Numbered from the stretch's first letter, positions 35,908 through 45,519 are shown. The stretch: 64,000 nucleotides of DNA from Methylobacterium sp. SyP6R (GCF_019216885.1 NZ_JAAQRC020000001.1:2896501-2960500), one strand, 5' to 3'. The notes: generated from the sequence alone by a model not told the origin. Made by a program: numbers and translations.

Positions 35908-36125
35908 CGGCCGGGCGAGCCCGCCGGGAAGGGAGGGCGGAGGGGCGCTGGTCTCTCGCACGCGGGTCTCTCGTGTCCTCTCGCTTCGAGCGAGCGACAA
36001 CCTGGGGGCGTTTGACCGGTTCCGCTTGCCCGGCGCCGGTTGCCCGCGTGGGTCGGGAACGCGATACTCGCCGGGCTCGTCCAACAAAACTCTTCCAACA
36101 AGGACGATGCTGCGGAGGAAACCCG

Positions 36126-37199
36126 ATGCGAGCCTTGAGGCTGCTGCGAACCGCGACCGCGGGCGCGGCCCTGTCGTTGATCGCCCTCGCGGCGATCGCC
36201 GCCGATTACCCGGCGCCCAAGGAGGGTGACTGGACGATCAAGGACTTCACGTTCCACACCGGGGACGTCCTGCCGGAGTTGCGCCTGCACTACACTACGA
36301 TCGGGGATCCGAAGGGAGAGCCGGTGGTCGTCCTGCACGGCACCACCGGCTCGGCCGCCAGCATGCTGACGCCCGGTTTCGCCGGCGAGCTGTTCGGCCC
36401 CGGTCAGCCGCTCGACGCGGCCAAGTACTACATCGTCCTGCCCGACGCGATCGGCCACGGCCGATCGTCGAAGCCGTCGGATGGATTGAAGGCGAAATTT
36501 CCGCGCTACAATTACGACGACATGGCGGAGGCGCAGTACCGGCTGCTCAAGGAGCATCTCGGCCTCAATCACGTCCGCCTCGTCATCGGCAACTCGATGG
36601 GCGGCATGCACACCTGGATCCTGGGCGTGAAACATCCCGGGTTCATGGATGCCCTCGTTCCCATGGCCTCGCAGCCGAGCGAGATGGGAAGCCGCAACTG
36701 GATGCTGCGCCGGCTCCTCACCGAGACCATCCGGCGCGACCCGGCCTATGCGGGTGGCGAGTACACGACCCAGCCGCCCACGCTGCGGGTCGCCAACGTC
36801 TTCTTCGCCCTCGCCACCAGCGGCGGCACGCTGGCGCTGCAGAAGCAGGCGCCGACCGGCGCTCTGGCCGACAAGCTCGTGGATGCCCGCCTGGCGCAGC
36901 CGTTCAACGCGGATGCCAACGACTACATCTACCAGTGGGATTCGTCGCGCGGCTACAATCCCTCTCCGGGCCTCGAGCGGATCGAGGCCTCCGTGCTGGC
37001 GATCAACTCCGCCGACGACGAGCGCAACCCGCCCGAGACGGGGATCATGGAGCGCGAGATGAAGCGGCTGAAGAACGGGCGCCTGTACCTGATCCCGGCC
37101 AGCCCCGAGACGTCCGGCCACGGCACCACGGGTTTCGCCCGTTTCTACAAGCAGCAGCTCCAGGATTTTCTGCAATCCGCGCCGAAGCGAGCGATGTAG
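36126..37199 (+). CDS. Secreted alpha/beta hydrolase related to homoserine O-acetyltransferase
   Basis: A 357-residue protein with a signal peptide (MRALRLLRTATAGAALSLIA, cleaving near AIAA-DY). The fold resembles MetX: VVVLHGTTGSAASM oxyanion segment, nucleophile in VIGNSMGGMHTW, acid in INSADDERNPPE and His in SGHGTTGFARF. A periplasmic location argues against methionine synthesis, so the label MetX should not be transferred. A GGAGGAA site precedes ATG 36126. It diverges from the antiporter gene. Confidence 0.85.
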   Translation: MRALRLLRTATAGAALSLIALAAIAADYPAPKEGDWTIKDFTFHTGDVLPELRLHYTTIGDPKGEPVVVLHGTTGSAASMLTPGFAGELFGPGQPLDAAKYYIVLPDAIGHGRSSKPSDGLKAKFPRYNYDDMAEAQYRLLKEHLGLNHVRLVIGNSMGGMHTWILGVKHPGFMDALVPMASQPSEMGSRNWMLRRLLTETIRRDPAYAGGEYTTQPPTLRVANVFFALATSGGTLALQKQAPTGALADKLVDARLAQPFNADANDYIYQWDSSRGYNPSPGLERIEASVLAINSADDERNPPETGIMEREMKRLKNGRLYLIPASPETSGHGTTGFARFYKQQLQDFLQSAPKRAM

Positions 37200-37290
37200 G
37201 TCATCCGCCGCGGACGCATGGCTCCTGCCGCGGCGGGGCGCACCGCACGCGACGCGGGCGCCTCAGGCGCGGGAGATCGACGGGCCGGAA

Positions 37291-37479
37291 TTACGTGCCG
37301 GCCTCCGGCTCGATCGCATGCCCGCGGCGATCGAGCCGGATCATCACGAGGGAGGCCGCGGCGGCGCTCGCCAGGCCGGCCGCCCCGGCGGCGAGGCCCG
37401 CGACCGTCAGGCCGCCGTCGATCGACCAGACGGCCGCGGTCATCGCCGCGCCGATCGCCGCCGTCATGGTAAAGAACAT
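37291..37479 (-). CDS. Small hydrophobic hypothetical protein (62 aa)
   Basis: Reads MFFTMTAAIGAAMTAAVWS, then a Gly/Ala-rich hydrophobic stretch, then a short charged tail (IRLDRRGHAIEPEAGT). Two membrane helices are likely. The ATG has an excellent GGAGGA site about 6 bases upstream, which is the main support. It is unrecognised by family. Confidence 0.55.
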   Translation of the reverse strand: MFFTMTAAIGAAMTAAVWSIDGGLTVAGLAAGAAGLASAAAASLVMIRLDRRGHAIEPEAGT

Positions 37480-37646
37480 CCATCGTCCTCCAGCTTCCGG
37501 AGGCAAGTCGTCAAGCTCTGCTAGGTTCGTTCGGCGCTGCCGGTGTGGTGTGCGAATCCTGAACGGCTTCGCCGAGGGCCCGAGGAGATCGTTAAGGGAT
37601 CGGCGCCTAGGCTCGCCGATGGTCAACCGTTCCTGAGTAACCGACC

Positions 37647-37985
37647 GTGTCCTTGCGTTCCAACCTCACCCTCGCGACGATGGCCGGCCTCGGCTTCGCC
37701 ACGGTGTGCGCCGTCTGCTCGGCGCAACTCGACCGGGAGCCGCCGCGCCCGCCCCAGCTCGTGGCCGCGGCCAAGCCGATGCCCCTCGACGAGCCGGTCA
37801 CCACCGGCTCGATCGTGCCGGCACCGCCCGCCGCGAAGGTGGCCCGGCTGGCCAAGATCGAGCCCAGGATCGAGCCCAAGCCCGAGCCGAAGAAGGTCGC
37901 GAAGCCGAAGCCCGAGCCGGCCCTCGATTCCGAGCGCCTGGCCGCGCTGCTGGCCGAGCCGACGGTGATGAAGCCGAAGCGCTGA
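37647..37985 (+). CDS. Small exported Pro/Lys-rich hypothetical protein
   Basis: A 112-residue protein with an N-terminal hydrophobic segment (LATMAGLGFATVCAVCSA), likely a signal or anchor. A proline-rich tail follows with the repeated charge pattern EPRIEPKPEPKKVAKPKPEP, resembling a periplasm-spanning TonB-like linker. No domain is recognised. GTG 37647 is the start; an ATG 11 codons later is possible. Confidence 0.55.
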   Translation: MSLRSNLTLATMAGLGFATVCAVCSAQLDREPPRPPQLVAAAKPMPLDEPVTTGSIVPAPPAAKVARLAKIEPRIEPKPEPKKVAKPKPEPALDSERLAALLAEPTVMKPKR

Positions 37986-37992
37986 CTGCCCG

Positions 37993-38517
37993 TCAGGCGC
38001 GGCGCAGCGCCCGCCCTGCGGCGGTGCCTGCGAGCGCCGCCAGCGCCAGCGCGATCAGGGCGTTGTAGCCGGCGAGCGAGATCCCGATGAAGCGCCAGGC
38101 CGCCGCGGTGCAATCGACCGGGTGGGTGGCCTCGAGGGACTTGAGGAAGTCGTTCACGCCGGCCGGCGCCGGGCCGGCGCCGCCGCCGCAATCGCTCGGG
38201 CCGGGCCAGAAGCCCCACTCGGCCCCGGCGTGGTAGGCGCCGAGCCCGGCCCCGACCAGGAGGATCACCGCCACCAGTCCCAGCAGCAGGCCCGCGATGC
38301 GTCGCGGCAGCAGCAGGGCGGCGGCGAGCAGCGGCAGGGCGAGGTAGTAGGGCTGGCGCTCGGTCAGGCAGAGCTTGCACGGCACGTAGCCGAGGCCGTG
38401 CTGGAAGATCAGCGCGCCGCCGACGGTCGCGGCGGCGCCGACGAGAACCAGCAGGGCCGCCGGCCGGGGGGCGGTGAGCCGCGCGGCGAGGGCGGGCGCC
38501 GGAATCGCTTGGGCCAT
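37993..38517 (-). CDS. dsbB: Disulfide bond formation protein B family
   Basis: Inner-membrane quinone reductase that reoxidises DsbA. The 174-residue product has four hydrophobic helices, the first periplasmic Cys pair in PCKLCLTERQPYY (CxxC) and a second pair in the other loop (SDCGGGAG and HPVDCTAAAW). The quinone-binding Arg after the first pair (ER) is present. It starts 11 bases after the YqaA-type gene on the same strand, so they are probably co-transcribed. Confidence 0.9.
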   Translation of the reverse strand: MAQAIPAPALAARLTAPRPAALLVLVGAAATVGGALIFQHGLGYVPCKLCLTERQPYYLALPLLAAALLLPRRIAGLLLGLVAVILLVGAGLGAYHAGAEWGFWPGPSDCGGGAGPAPAGVNDFLKSLEATHPVDCTAAAWRFIGISLAGYNALIALALAALAGTAAGRALRRA

Positions 38518-38528
38518 GGCGAAAAGCC

Positions 38529-39110
38529 TCAGAACAGGTAGCGGAAGCCGACGAAGCCGAGGATGCAGACCGCCCCGAAGACCGCCGCCACGGCGTTCAG
38601 GTGCCGGTCGAGCACGGTGCGGATGCCGACGCCGTAGCGGCCGACCAGTCCGGCCAGGATGAAGAACCGCAAGCCCCGGGTGATCAGCGACAGGACGATG
38701 AACCAGAACAGGTCGTAGCCGGCGAAGCCCGACGTGATGGTGACGAGCTTGTAGGGGATCGGGGTGAGACCCTTGAGCAGGATCACCCAGTGCCCGTAAT
38801 GCGCGTAGGCCTCCCGGAAGGCGTCGGCGCCCTTGTCGAGCCCGTAGAGGTGGAACAGCCAGGCGCCGATCGAATCGTAGAGCAGCGCCCCGATGGCGTA
38901 GCCGGCGATCCCGCCGAGCACCGAGGTGAGCGTCGCGATCAGCGCGTAGGTCCAGGCCTTCTCGGGCCGGGTCACCGCCATCGGCACCAGCATCACGTCC
39001 GGCGGGATCGGGAAGAACGAGCTCTCCGCGAAGGAGACCGCGCCGAGCGCGTAGGGGGCCGAGGGGCGAGCGGCGAGCGCGAGGATCCACTCGTAGAGGC
39101 GGCGCAGCAT
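38529..39110 (-). CDS. YqaA/DedA-family membrane protein
   Basis: A 193-residue inner-membrane protein of the VTT/DedA superfamily, YqaA branch. The characteristic re-entrant segment is FAESSFFPIPPDVMLVPMAV, and the later block reads HWVILLKGLTPIPYKLVTI with the conserved Pro. Members of the superfamily act in membrane lipid transport and homeostasis. ATG 39110 (MLRRLYEWIL) is the family start. Confidence 0.9.
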   Translation of the reverse strand: MLRRLYEWILALAARPSAPYALGAVSFAESSFFPIPPDVMLVPMAVTRPEKAWTYALIATLTSVLGGIAGYAIGALLYDSIGAWLFHLYGLDKGADAFREAYAHYGHWVILLKGLTPIPYKLVTITSGFAGYDLFWFIVLSLITRGLRFFILAGLVGRYGVGIRTVLDRHLNAVAAVFGAVCILGFVGFRYLF

Positions 39111-39403
39111 CGTGGGAAACACCCGTCCGGGATGAGGTCGCGGCCCTTTGAGCACAGGATTGCGGCGCTGGCGAGGGCATCGGCGATAACCCCCGACGGG
39201 AGGGCGGCGAGGCAGAGGAGAGGCGTCGATCCGCATCGTCCGGCCAGGACAGTGCGGCCGGGATACGCCGGGTCTCCCGACCGAAAGGATTAAGCCTGAT
39301 GTCGAGGGTGCGTATTTTCTTGACGGGATTGTGCGAGTCCGTCCGATCACCGCCACGATCGACACTCATCGATCGTCCCGTCCTCCACCGAAGGCCCTGC
39401 GTG

Positions 39404-39703
39404 ATGTCGCCCCTGCGTTCGCTCCTCGTCCTCGCCCTGCTGGTCGCTGGCGCCGCTCCCGCCCTGGCGGCGGAGGATACCGTCGCGCGCTGGCAGCGGG
39501 CCGATGCCGCCTGCGGCCTGCCGGCCTCGCCGCTCGCCGAGCAGGCCTGCGAGGATCGCGACCGCTACGCCACCGCCCTGCGCCGCCAGGGCTGGTGCGA
39601 GGCCCGTGCCACGACCGAGTACGATCATTGGGGCTGGCGGCGCTGTGCGCCGGCCGCGACGGCGCGGGCGATGCCGCGGCGACGGCCCCGCCCGCATGCC
39701 TGA
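39404..39703 (+). CDS. Small secreted Cys-containing hypothetical protein
   Basis: A 99-residue product with a clear signal peptide (MSPLRSLLVLALLVAGAAPALAA). The mature part has four cysteines (DAACGLP, EQACEDRD, QGWCEAR, WRRCAPA) suited to two disulfides, then an Arg/Pro tail. No family is recognised. Only weak ribosome-binding sequence precedes the ATG. Confidence 0.6.
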   Translation: MSPLRSLLVLALLVAGAAPALAAEDTVARWQRADAACGLPASPLAEQACEDRDRYATALRRQGWCEARATTEYDHWGWRRCAPAATARAMPRRRPRPHA

Positions 39704-39828
39704 TCCGTCCCGCAAACGGAGGATGCGCCGGCCCTCCCGACGGCGTTAGGCTCCGTGTCTCTGGACCTCGACTTCGCGCCCCGCCCGGCCCCCGCCGGCG
39801 GGGCTTCTCTCGTCGGGAGGTGCCTCGC

Positions 39829-41019
39829 TCACCGGTCCAGCCGATGCGCCACCACGCCGGTTCCGGCGACCGCGAGCGCCAGCACCGCTCCGATCACCGG
39901 GAGGTGGCCGTACGGAACGCCCGCGGTGATCGCGATCCCGCCGAGCCAGGCCCCGATGGCGTTGCCGAGGTTGAAGGCGCCCTGGTTCACCGTCGAGGCG
40001 AGGTTGCGGGCGCCGTCGGCGGCGGTGAGCACCCGCATCTGCAGCGGCGCCACCAGGGCGAAGGCGAGGATGCCCCACAGGCCGATGAGCGCGGTGGCGG
40101 GCAGGAGCGCGGCGCTTCCCGGCACCAGGGCCATGAGCACCACGGCGAGGGCGAACCCCAGACCGATCACCGAGGGCATCAGCCGCCAGTCGCCGAGGCG
40201 GCCGCCGAGCCCGTTGCCAAGGGTGAGCCCGACGCCGAACAGCAGCAGCACGCCGGTGATCGCCGAGGGACCGGCGCCCGCCGTGGCGGCGAGCAAAGGC
40301 GCCACGTAGGTGAAGACGCTGAACAGGCTCGCCGAGGCCAGTACGCTCAGGAGCATCGCGAGCACGACCTGCGTGCGGCGCAAGACCCGCATCTCCGACA
40401 GGAGGCTGCCCCCGTCCCGGGCGAGGTCGCGCGGCAGCCAGGCCACCAGGGCGGCGGCCGCCACGAAGCCGATGCCGACGACGGCCCAGAACGTCGCCCG
40501 CCAGCCCAGCGCGTGGCCGAGCGCCGTGCCGAACGGGACACCCAGCACGTTGGCCAGCGTCAGACCGGTGAACATGATCGCGATGGCGCTGGCCTTGCGG
40601 TGCGGCGGCACGAGATCGGCGGCCACCACTGCGCCGAGGCCGAAGAAGGCGCCGTGGCAGAGCGCCGTGACGATGCGGGCGAGCATCAGCAGGCGGTAAT
40701 CGGGCGCGAGCGCGCAGAGCGCGTTACCGAGGATGAACAGGCCGACCAGCACCAGCAGCGCCCGGCGCCGGTCGAGGCGCGACAAGGCCACCGCCACCAG
40801 GGGCGAGCCGAAAGTGACGCTGAGCGCGTACCCTGAGACGAGCAGGCCGGCCTTCGGGATGCCGACGCCGAGATCGGCGGCCATCTCGGGCAGGAGCCCC
40901 ATGATGACGAACTCGGTGGTGCCGATCCCGAACGAGGCCGCGGCGAGCGCCAGGAGCGCGAGGGCCGTGGAACGCCCGGTGGCCGCGGCGGGGACCGCCC
41001 GTTCGATCGTCTGCTGCAT
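39829..41019 (-). CDS. MFS efflux transporter (DHA1 type)
   Basis: A 396-residue twelve-helix transporter. The start of helix 1 reads ALAAASFGIGTTEFVIMGLLPEMAADLG, a hallmark of the AraJ/sugar-efflux and chloramphenicol-resistance-like DHA1 group. The loop 2-3 motif is YALSVTFGSPLVAVALSRLDRRR. The substrate is unknown. ATG 41019 was chosen over the ATG 4 codons upstream because GAGGA lies 7 bases before it. Confidence 0.9.
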   Translation of the reverse strand: MQQTIERAVPAAATGRSTALALLALAAASFGIGTTEFVIMGLLPEMAADLGVGIPKAGLLVSGYALSVTFGSPLVAVALSRLDRRRALLVLVGLFILGNALCALAPDYRLLMLARIVTALCHGAFFGLGAVVAADLVPPHRKASAIAIMFTGLTLANVLGVPFGTALGHALGWRATFWAVVGIGFVAAAALVAWLPRDLARDGGSLLSEMRVLRRTQVVLAMLLSVLASASLFSVFTYVAPLLAATAGAGPSAITGVLLLFGVGLTLGNGLGGRLGDWRLMPSVIGLGFALAVVLMALVPGSAALLPATALIGLWGILAFALVAPLQMRVLTAADGARNLASTVNQGAFNLGNAIGAWLGGIAITAGVPYGHLPVIGAVLALAVAGTGVVAHRLDR

Positions 41020-41107
41020 CGCCGTCCTCATTGCCGCATCGCAGCATAAGGCGGGAGGCCGTGCCGGGTTCAGGCCGTTTCGCGCATGGCTGGCCTGAAC
41101 CGGGGCC

Positions 41108-43294
41108 TCACGGCAGGGCCGCCCGCGGCCCGGTGCCGGCGGGGAGCGCCGCCAGGGCGTCGCGCAAGATCGCCTCGGTCAGGATCTGCGGCAGCACCGC
41201 GACGCCGCCCCGGCCGTCGTAGAGCAGGTAGAGCGGCACGCCGGAGCGGCCGTTGGCCTCGAGCACCCGGGTGATCTCCGGATTCTGGTTGGTCCAGTCT
41301 CCCTTGAGCTGCGCCACCTCGTGGGCCTTGAAGGCGTCCTGCACCGAGGCCGCCTGCAGGGTGGCGCGGTCGTTGACCTGGCAGGTGATGCACCAGGCCG
41401 CCGTCATGTTGACGAAGACCGGCCGGCGCGCGGCGAGGAGCGCGTCGAGCCGGGCTTGGGCGAACGGCTCGATCCCGTCGGCGCTCGCGACCGTGACCGG
41501 GCCGGCACGGTCGCGGTCGAGCACCGCGACGAGGCCGGCGAGCCCGAGAAGGGCGAGGAGTGCCGCCACTTGTGCCCCGCGCCGGGCGAGGGGGCCGGCC
41601 ACCCGGCCGCGCTCGATCGCCCAGGCGCAGAAGCCCACCAGCACGAGGCCGGTCAGCCCGGCCATGAGCCCGGCGGAGCCGACCTGCTGGCTCAGTACCC
41701 AGACGAGCCACGCCACCGTGAGGTAGAGCGGGAAGGCGAGAAGACCTTTGAGCGTCTCCATCCAGGCGCCGGGCCGCGGCAGGCGCCGGAGCAGGGCGGG
41801 CCAGGCCGCCAGCAGCGTGAAGGGGAGGGCGAGGCCGAGGCCGAGCGCCGCGAAGACCGTCAGCGCCACCGGGGCCCCCTGCGTCAGGCCGTAGCCGACC
41901 GCCGCGCCCATGAACGGCGCGGTGCAGGGCGTGGCGACCACGGTCGCCAGCACGCCGGTGAAGAACGAGCCTTCGAGCCCGGCCCGTCGGGTCAGGCCGT
42001 CGCCGAGGGCGGCCGCCCGGCCGCCGAGATGCCAGACGCCCGACAGGCTCAGGCCCATGGCGAAGAGCCCGTAGGCGAGGCCGGCCACCACCAGGGGCGA
42101 TTGCAGCTGGAAGCCCCAGCCGATCTGCGCGCCGCCGGACCGGAGTGCGATCAGCAGGCCGGCGAGGCCGAGGAAACTCGCCAGCACTCCGGCCGCGTAG
42201 ACGAGGCCGTGCAGCCGCACCCGGCCCGGGCTCTCGCCGGAATGGCGCACCAGGCTCAGCACCTTGATCGACAGGACCGGGAAGACGCAGGGCATCAGGT
42301 TGAGCAGGAGCCCGCCCAGGAAGGCGAGGAAGGCCGCCTGCCACAGGCCCTCGGCCCCCCCCGGCCCGGAGCCGGGCACGACCGGGACCGGCACCGCCGA
42401 GGACGCGACCGGGGGGGCCGCGACGGCGCTCGGTGCGGGCGTCGCCGTGCCGAGCGCATAGGCGCGCCGGATCGGGCCCGATCCGGTCTCCTCCGTGAAG
42501 GTCAGGACACCGTCGGCTTGCGGAGCGGGCGCGTCGGCTGCGGCCTGGCTGCTGCGCTGGAGCCGCAGGTGCAGGCCGGTCGCGTCGCTCGTCGCGCCCT
42601 GCGCGGCGGCGTGTTCCAGGGCGGTCTCGGAATAGGGGAAGAACGCGACGTCGCGGGCCTGGAGGCCGGGCGCGTCGACGTCGAGCACCGGCGTGCCGCC
42701 ATCGTCCCGCATCCGGACCGGCCAGGGGGCCGGCTCGGGTAGCCGCGCGCGGCCTTGCGCGAACAGGGCGGCGTTGCGCGGGTCGGGCCGCGGGCTGCTC
42801 CCGGCGGGCGCCACCGGCAGGCTCGCCGACAGGGTCGCCTCGCCCGGCACGCATTCGCGCTCGCAGACGAGATACGAGACCTTGGCCTTCAGCGGGACCG
42901 GCCCGGTGCCGAGCGTCTCCGGCGCGGTGAGCGGCACCGTCAGCAGCACCTCGCCCTCGTAGCCGAAATTCATCAGGTCGCCGACCGGGATCCGCTCCGG
43001 CGCCGGCCAGGCGATGCTGCCGGCGGAAAAGCCCGCGGGCAGGGTCCAGGCGATCTCCGGCGGCAGGCCGGAATCACCCGGATTGCGCCAGTAGACGTGC
43101 CAGCCCGGCTTCATCGTGAGTTTCACGCCGGCGGTGAGGGGGGCGCCCGGCGCGACGGCGCTCTCCTGCGTCACCAGCTCGGCCCGGACGAGGTCGGCGT
43201 ATTTCGACGGCCGCGGCACCTGCGCCTCGGCGGCGCCGAGGGTGAAGCAGGCGGCGAACAGGGGGAGGAGGAGGGCGAGGCGGCGGAGCGGCAT
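41108..43294 (-). CDS. DsbD/ScsB-like thiol:disulfide interchange protein
   Basis: A 728-residue membrane reductase moving electrons from cytoplasmic thioredoxin to periplasmic thiols. It has a signal peptide, then a periplasmic N-terminal domain with a Cys pair (LVCERECVPG). The central membrane domain of eight or so helices contains two functional Cys in LMPCVFPVLSIK and TPCTAPFMG, and the C-terminal thioredoxin domain has CITC at 635-638 (TAAWCITCQ). Size and the CERxC motif point to the ScsB branch rather than E. coli DsbD. It lies about 2.6 kb from dsbB, with an unrelated MFS gene between. Confidence 0.92.
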   Translation of the reverse strand: MPLRRLALLLPLFAACFTLGAAEAQVPRPSKYADLVRAELVTQESAVAPGAPLTAGVKLTMKPGWHVYWRNPGDSGLPPEIAWTLPAGFSAGSIAWPAPERIPVGDLMNFGYEGEVLLTVPLTAPETLGTGPVPLKAKVSYLVCERECVPGEATLSASLPVAPAGSSPRPDPRNAALFAQGRARLPEPAPWPVRMRDDGGTPVLDVDAPGLQARDVAFFPYSETALEHAAAQGATSDATGLHLRLQRSSQAAADAPAPQADGVLTFTEETGSGPIRRAYALGTATPAPSAVAAPPVASSAVPVPVVPGSGPGGAEGLWQAAFLAFLGGLLLNLMPCVFPVLSIKVLSLVRHSGESPGRVRLHGLVYAAGVLASFLGLAGLLIALRSGGAQIGWGFQLQSPLVVAGLAYGLFAMGLSLSGVWHLGGRAAALGDGLTRRAGLEGSFFTGVLATVVATPCTAPFMGAAVGYGLTQGAPVALTVFAALGLGLALPFTLLAAWPALLRRLPRPGAWMETLKGLLAFPLYLTVAWLVWVLSQQVGSAGLMAGLTGLVLVGFCAWAIERGRVAGPLARRGAQVAALLALLGLAGLVAVLDRDRAGPVTVASADGIEPFAQARLDALLAARRPVFVNMTAAWCITCQVNDRATLQAASVQDAFKAHEVAQLKGDWTNQNPEITRVLEANGRSGVPLYLLYDGRGGVAVLPQILTEAILRDALAALPAGTGPRAALP

Positions 43295-43362
43295 ACGTCC
43301 GGGTTAGCCGGACTCTGCGGCGCTGGCGAGGCCGGCCGGATCGCGTTCGCGTGATGCGGCCC

Positions 43363-44274
43363 TCACACCCGCCAGGGAGCGGGGTCGAGGGCGGCGGCGA
43401 GCGCGTCGAGGAAGCGCTTGGTGCGGGCGGCGCGGGCGCGGCGGGGTGCGCCGAGGAGCGCCATCACCGGGGCCTCGGGCAGGGCGTGGTCGGCCAGCAG
43501 CCGGACGAGGCGCCCCGCCCGCAGGTCGGCGGCGACGTCCCATTCCGAGCGCAGGATGATGCCCCGGCCGGCGAGCGCCCAGCCGCGCACCACCTCGCCG
43601 TCGTTGCTGGCCAGCCGCGGCTCGATGCGGATCCGCGCCTCGGCGCCGCCGCGCCGGAAGCGCCACAGGGTCACGTCCTCGTCGTTCTCGCGCAGCGCGA
43701 TGCAGGCATGGGCGTGCAGGTCTTGCGGGCTCGCCGGTTCGCCCCGATCCGCGAGATAGGCCGGCGCGGCGCAGACCACCCGGTCGTTGGAGGCGAGGCG
43801 CCGGGCGATCAGGCCGGGCGCCGCCTGGGCGATCGTGCCGACATGGACCGCGAGGTCGAAGGTGCCCTCCGGCACGCCGCCGAGGCGGTCGGACAGCATG
43901 AGGTCGATCGCGACCTGCGGATGCGCCGCCTGGAACGCCGCCGCGACCGGGGCGACGTGGCGGCGGCCGAAGCCGAGGGGCGCCACGATCCGCAGGTGCC
44001 CCACCACCTGCCCGCGCCGGGCCGCCAGGGCCTCGTCGAGCTCGCCGAGCGAGGCCAGGATATGCCGCCCGCGCTCGGCGATCAGCTCGCCCTCGTCGGT
44101 GAGCGCGAGATGACGCCCGGCCCGGTCGACGAGGTGCACCCCCAGCCGTTCCTCGAGGGCGCGCAGGCGCTGGGTGACCGCCGGCGGCGACACGTCGAGA
44201 GTCCGCGAGGCGGCGGCCAGCGAGGGCGCCTCGGCGATGGCGAGGAAGAAGCGGAGGTCGTCGGGTCCGAGCAT
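43363..44274 (-). CDS. LysR-family transcriptional regulator
   Basis: A 303-residue regulator with helix-turn-helix LAAASRTLDVSPPAVTQRLRALE and a full effector domain. It diverges from the PLP enzyme gene that begins about 105 bases away, so it is the likely regulator of that gene. The effector is unknown. Confidence 0.92.
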   Translation of the reverse strand: MLGPDDLRFFLAIAEAPSLAAASRTLDVSPPAVTQRLRALEERLGVHLVDRAGRHLALTDEGELIAERGRHILASLGELDEALAARRGQVVGHLRIVAPLGFGRRHVAPVAAAFQAAHPQVAIDLMLSDRLGGVPEGTFDLAVHVGTIAQAAPGLIARRLASNDRVVCAAPAYLADRGEPASPQDLHAHACIALRENDEDVTLWRFRRGGAEARIRIEPRLASNDGEVVRGWALAGRGIILRSEWDVAADLRAGRLVRLLADHALPEAPVMALLGAPRRARAARTKRFLDALAAALDPAPWRV

Positions 44275-44379
44275 TAAGGTTCTCGTTAACGCAGGAGGCA
44301 GGTGGCGTTAATGGCACAAGGCGCCCGTTCCGTGCTTCCTGCGAACCGGACTCGTCGCGACCGGAGGATGCACGCGATC

Positions 44380-45519
44380 ATGCCTGAGCCGCTCGACACC
44401 CTGCAGACCCCCAGCCTGCTCCTCGACGAGGCGCGCCTGCGCGCCAATGCCGAGCGGATGCGCGCCCATCTCGCCGGCCTCGGGGTGCGCTTGCGCCCCC
44501 ATCTGAAGACCGCGAAGTCCCTCGAGGTCGGCCGCATCGCCATGGCCTCCCCGGAGGGGCCGGCCATCGTCTCGACCCTGAGGGAGGCCGAATACTTCGC
44601 CGAGGGCGGCGTGCGCGACATGATCTACGGCGTCGGCATCGCACCGGCGAAGCTGCCCCGGGTCGCGGCGATCCGGGCCGGCGGCACCGACCTCGCGATC
44701 ATCCTCGACAGCCTGGAGCAGGCGCAGGCCGTGGCGGCCCATGCCCGCTCCACCGGCGACGCGATCCCGGTCCTGATCGAGGTCGATGCCGACGGCCACC
44801 GCTCCGGCGTCGCGCCCCATGACGGCGACACCCTGGTGGCGATCGGCCGGACGCTCGTTGCGGGCGGCGCCGAGTTGCGCGGGGTGTTGCTGCATGCCGG
44901 CGACAGCTATGCCTTGCGCGATCCCGAAGCCCTGGCGGCAGCCGCCGAGAACGAGCGGGTCGCCGCGGTGACGGCGGCCGACGCCTTGCGGGCGGTGGGC
45001 CTGCCTTGCCCGATGGTCAGCGTCGGCTCGACCCCGACGGCGCGATTCGCCCGCGACCTCACCGGCATCACCGAGGTCCGGGCCGGCGTCTACATGCTCG
45101 GCGACCTGTTCCAGGCCGGGGTCGGCTCGGTGGCGGTCGAGGACATCGCCGTCTCGGTGCTCGCCGCCGTGATCGGCCACCAGCGGGCGAAGGGCTGGAT
45201 CATCGTCGATGCCGGCTGGATGGCGATGTCGCGCGACCGCGGTACGGCGCGGCAAGCCGTGGACCAGGGCTACGGCATCGTCTGCGATACGGCCGGCCGA
45301 CCCTATCCCGACCTCATCGTCGCCGATGCCAACCAGGAGCACGGCATCGTCGCCCTGCGGAAGGGCGCAAGGGGCACACTGCCGGACCTGCCGATCGGTG
45401 CGCAAATCCGCATCCTGCCGAACCACGCCTGCGCGACGGGGGCGCAGTACGATCGCTACCACGTCATCGATCGCGAGAACCGCGTGACGGCGGTGTGGCC
45501 GCGCATCAACGGTTGGTAG
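44380..45519 (+). CDS. D-threonine aldolase / D-serine dehydratase family PLP enzyme
   Basis: A 379-residue fold-type III PLP enzyme with an alanine-racemase-like N-terminal barrel and a DSD1-type C-terminal domain. The PLP-binding Lys is in LRPHLKTAKS (near residue 46). The zinc site is in PNHACATGAQYDRYHV (His and Cys ligands). The reaction is likely D-serine or D-threo-3-hydroxyamino acid cleavage; which one cannot be decided. ATG 44380 was preferred because GGAGG lies 12 bases upstream, while ATG 44368 directly abuts that site. A divergent LysR gene probably controls it. Confidence 0.88.
   Translation: MPEPLDTLQTPSLLLDEARLRANAERMRAHLAGLGVRLRPHLKTAKSLEVGRIAMASPEGPAIVSTLREAEYFAEGGVRDMIYGVGIAPAKLPRVAAIRAGGTDLAIILDSLEQAQAVAAHARSTGDAIPVLIEVDADGHRSGVAPHDGDTLVAIGRTLVAGGAELRGVLLHAGDSYALRDPEALAAAAENERVAAVTAADALRAVGLPCPMVSVGSTPTARFARDLTGITEVRAGVYMLGDLFQAGVGSVAVEDIAVSVLAAVIGHQRAKGWIIVDAGWMAMSRDRGTARQAVDQGYGIVCDTAGRPYPDLIVADANQEHGIVALRKGARGTLPDLPIGAQIRILPNHACATGAQYDRYHVIDRENRVTAVWPRINGW

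Noticed and set aside
35810..36229. Plus-strand frame with pentapeptide-like repeats
   Set aside because: Only about three units, produced by the 15-bp DNA repeat. It overlaps the antiporter start and the real plus-strand hydrolase gene in another frame, and lacks a credible start.
36126..37199. Homoserine O-acetyltransferase (metX)
   Set aside because: The fold is similar, but the protein has a clear signal peptide and is not near methionine genes, so cytoplasmic MetX function is unlikely.
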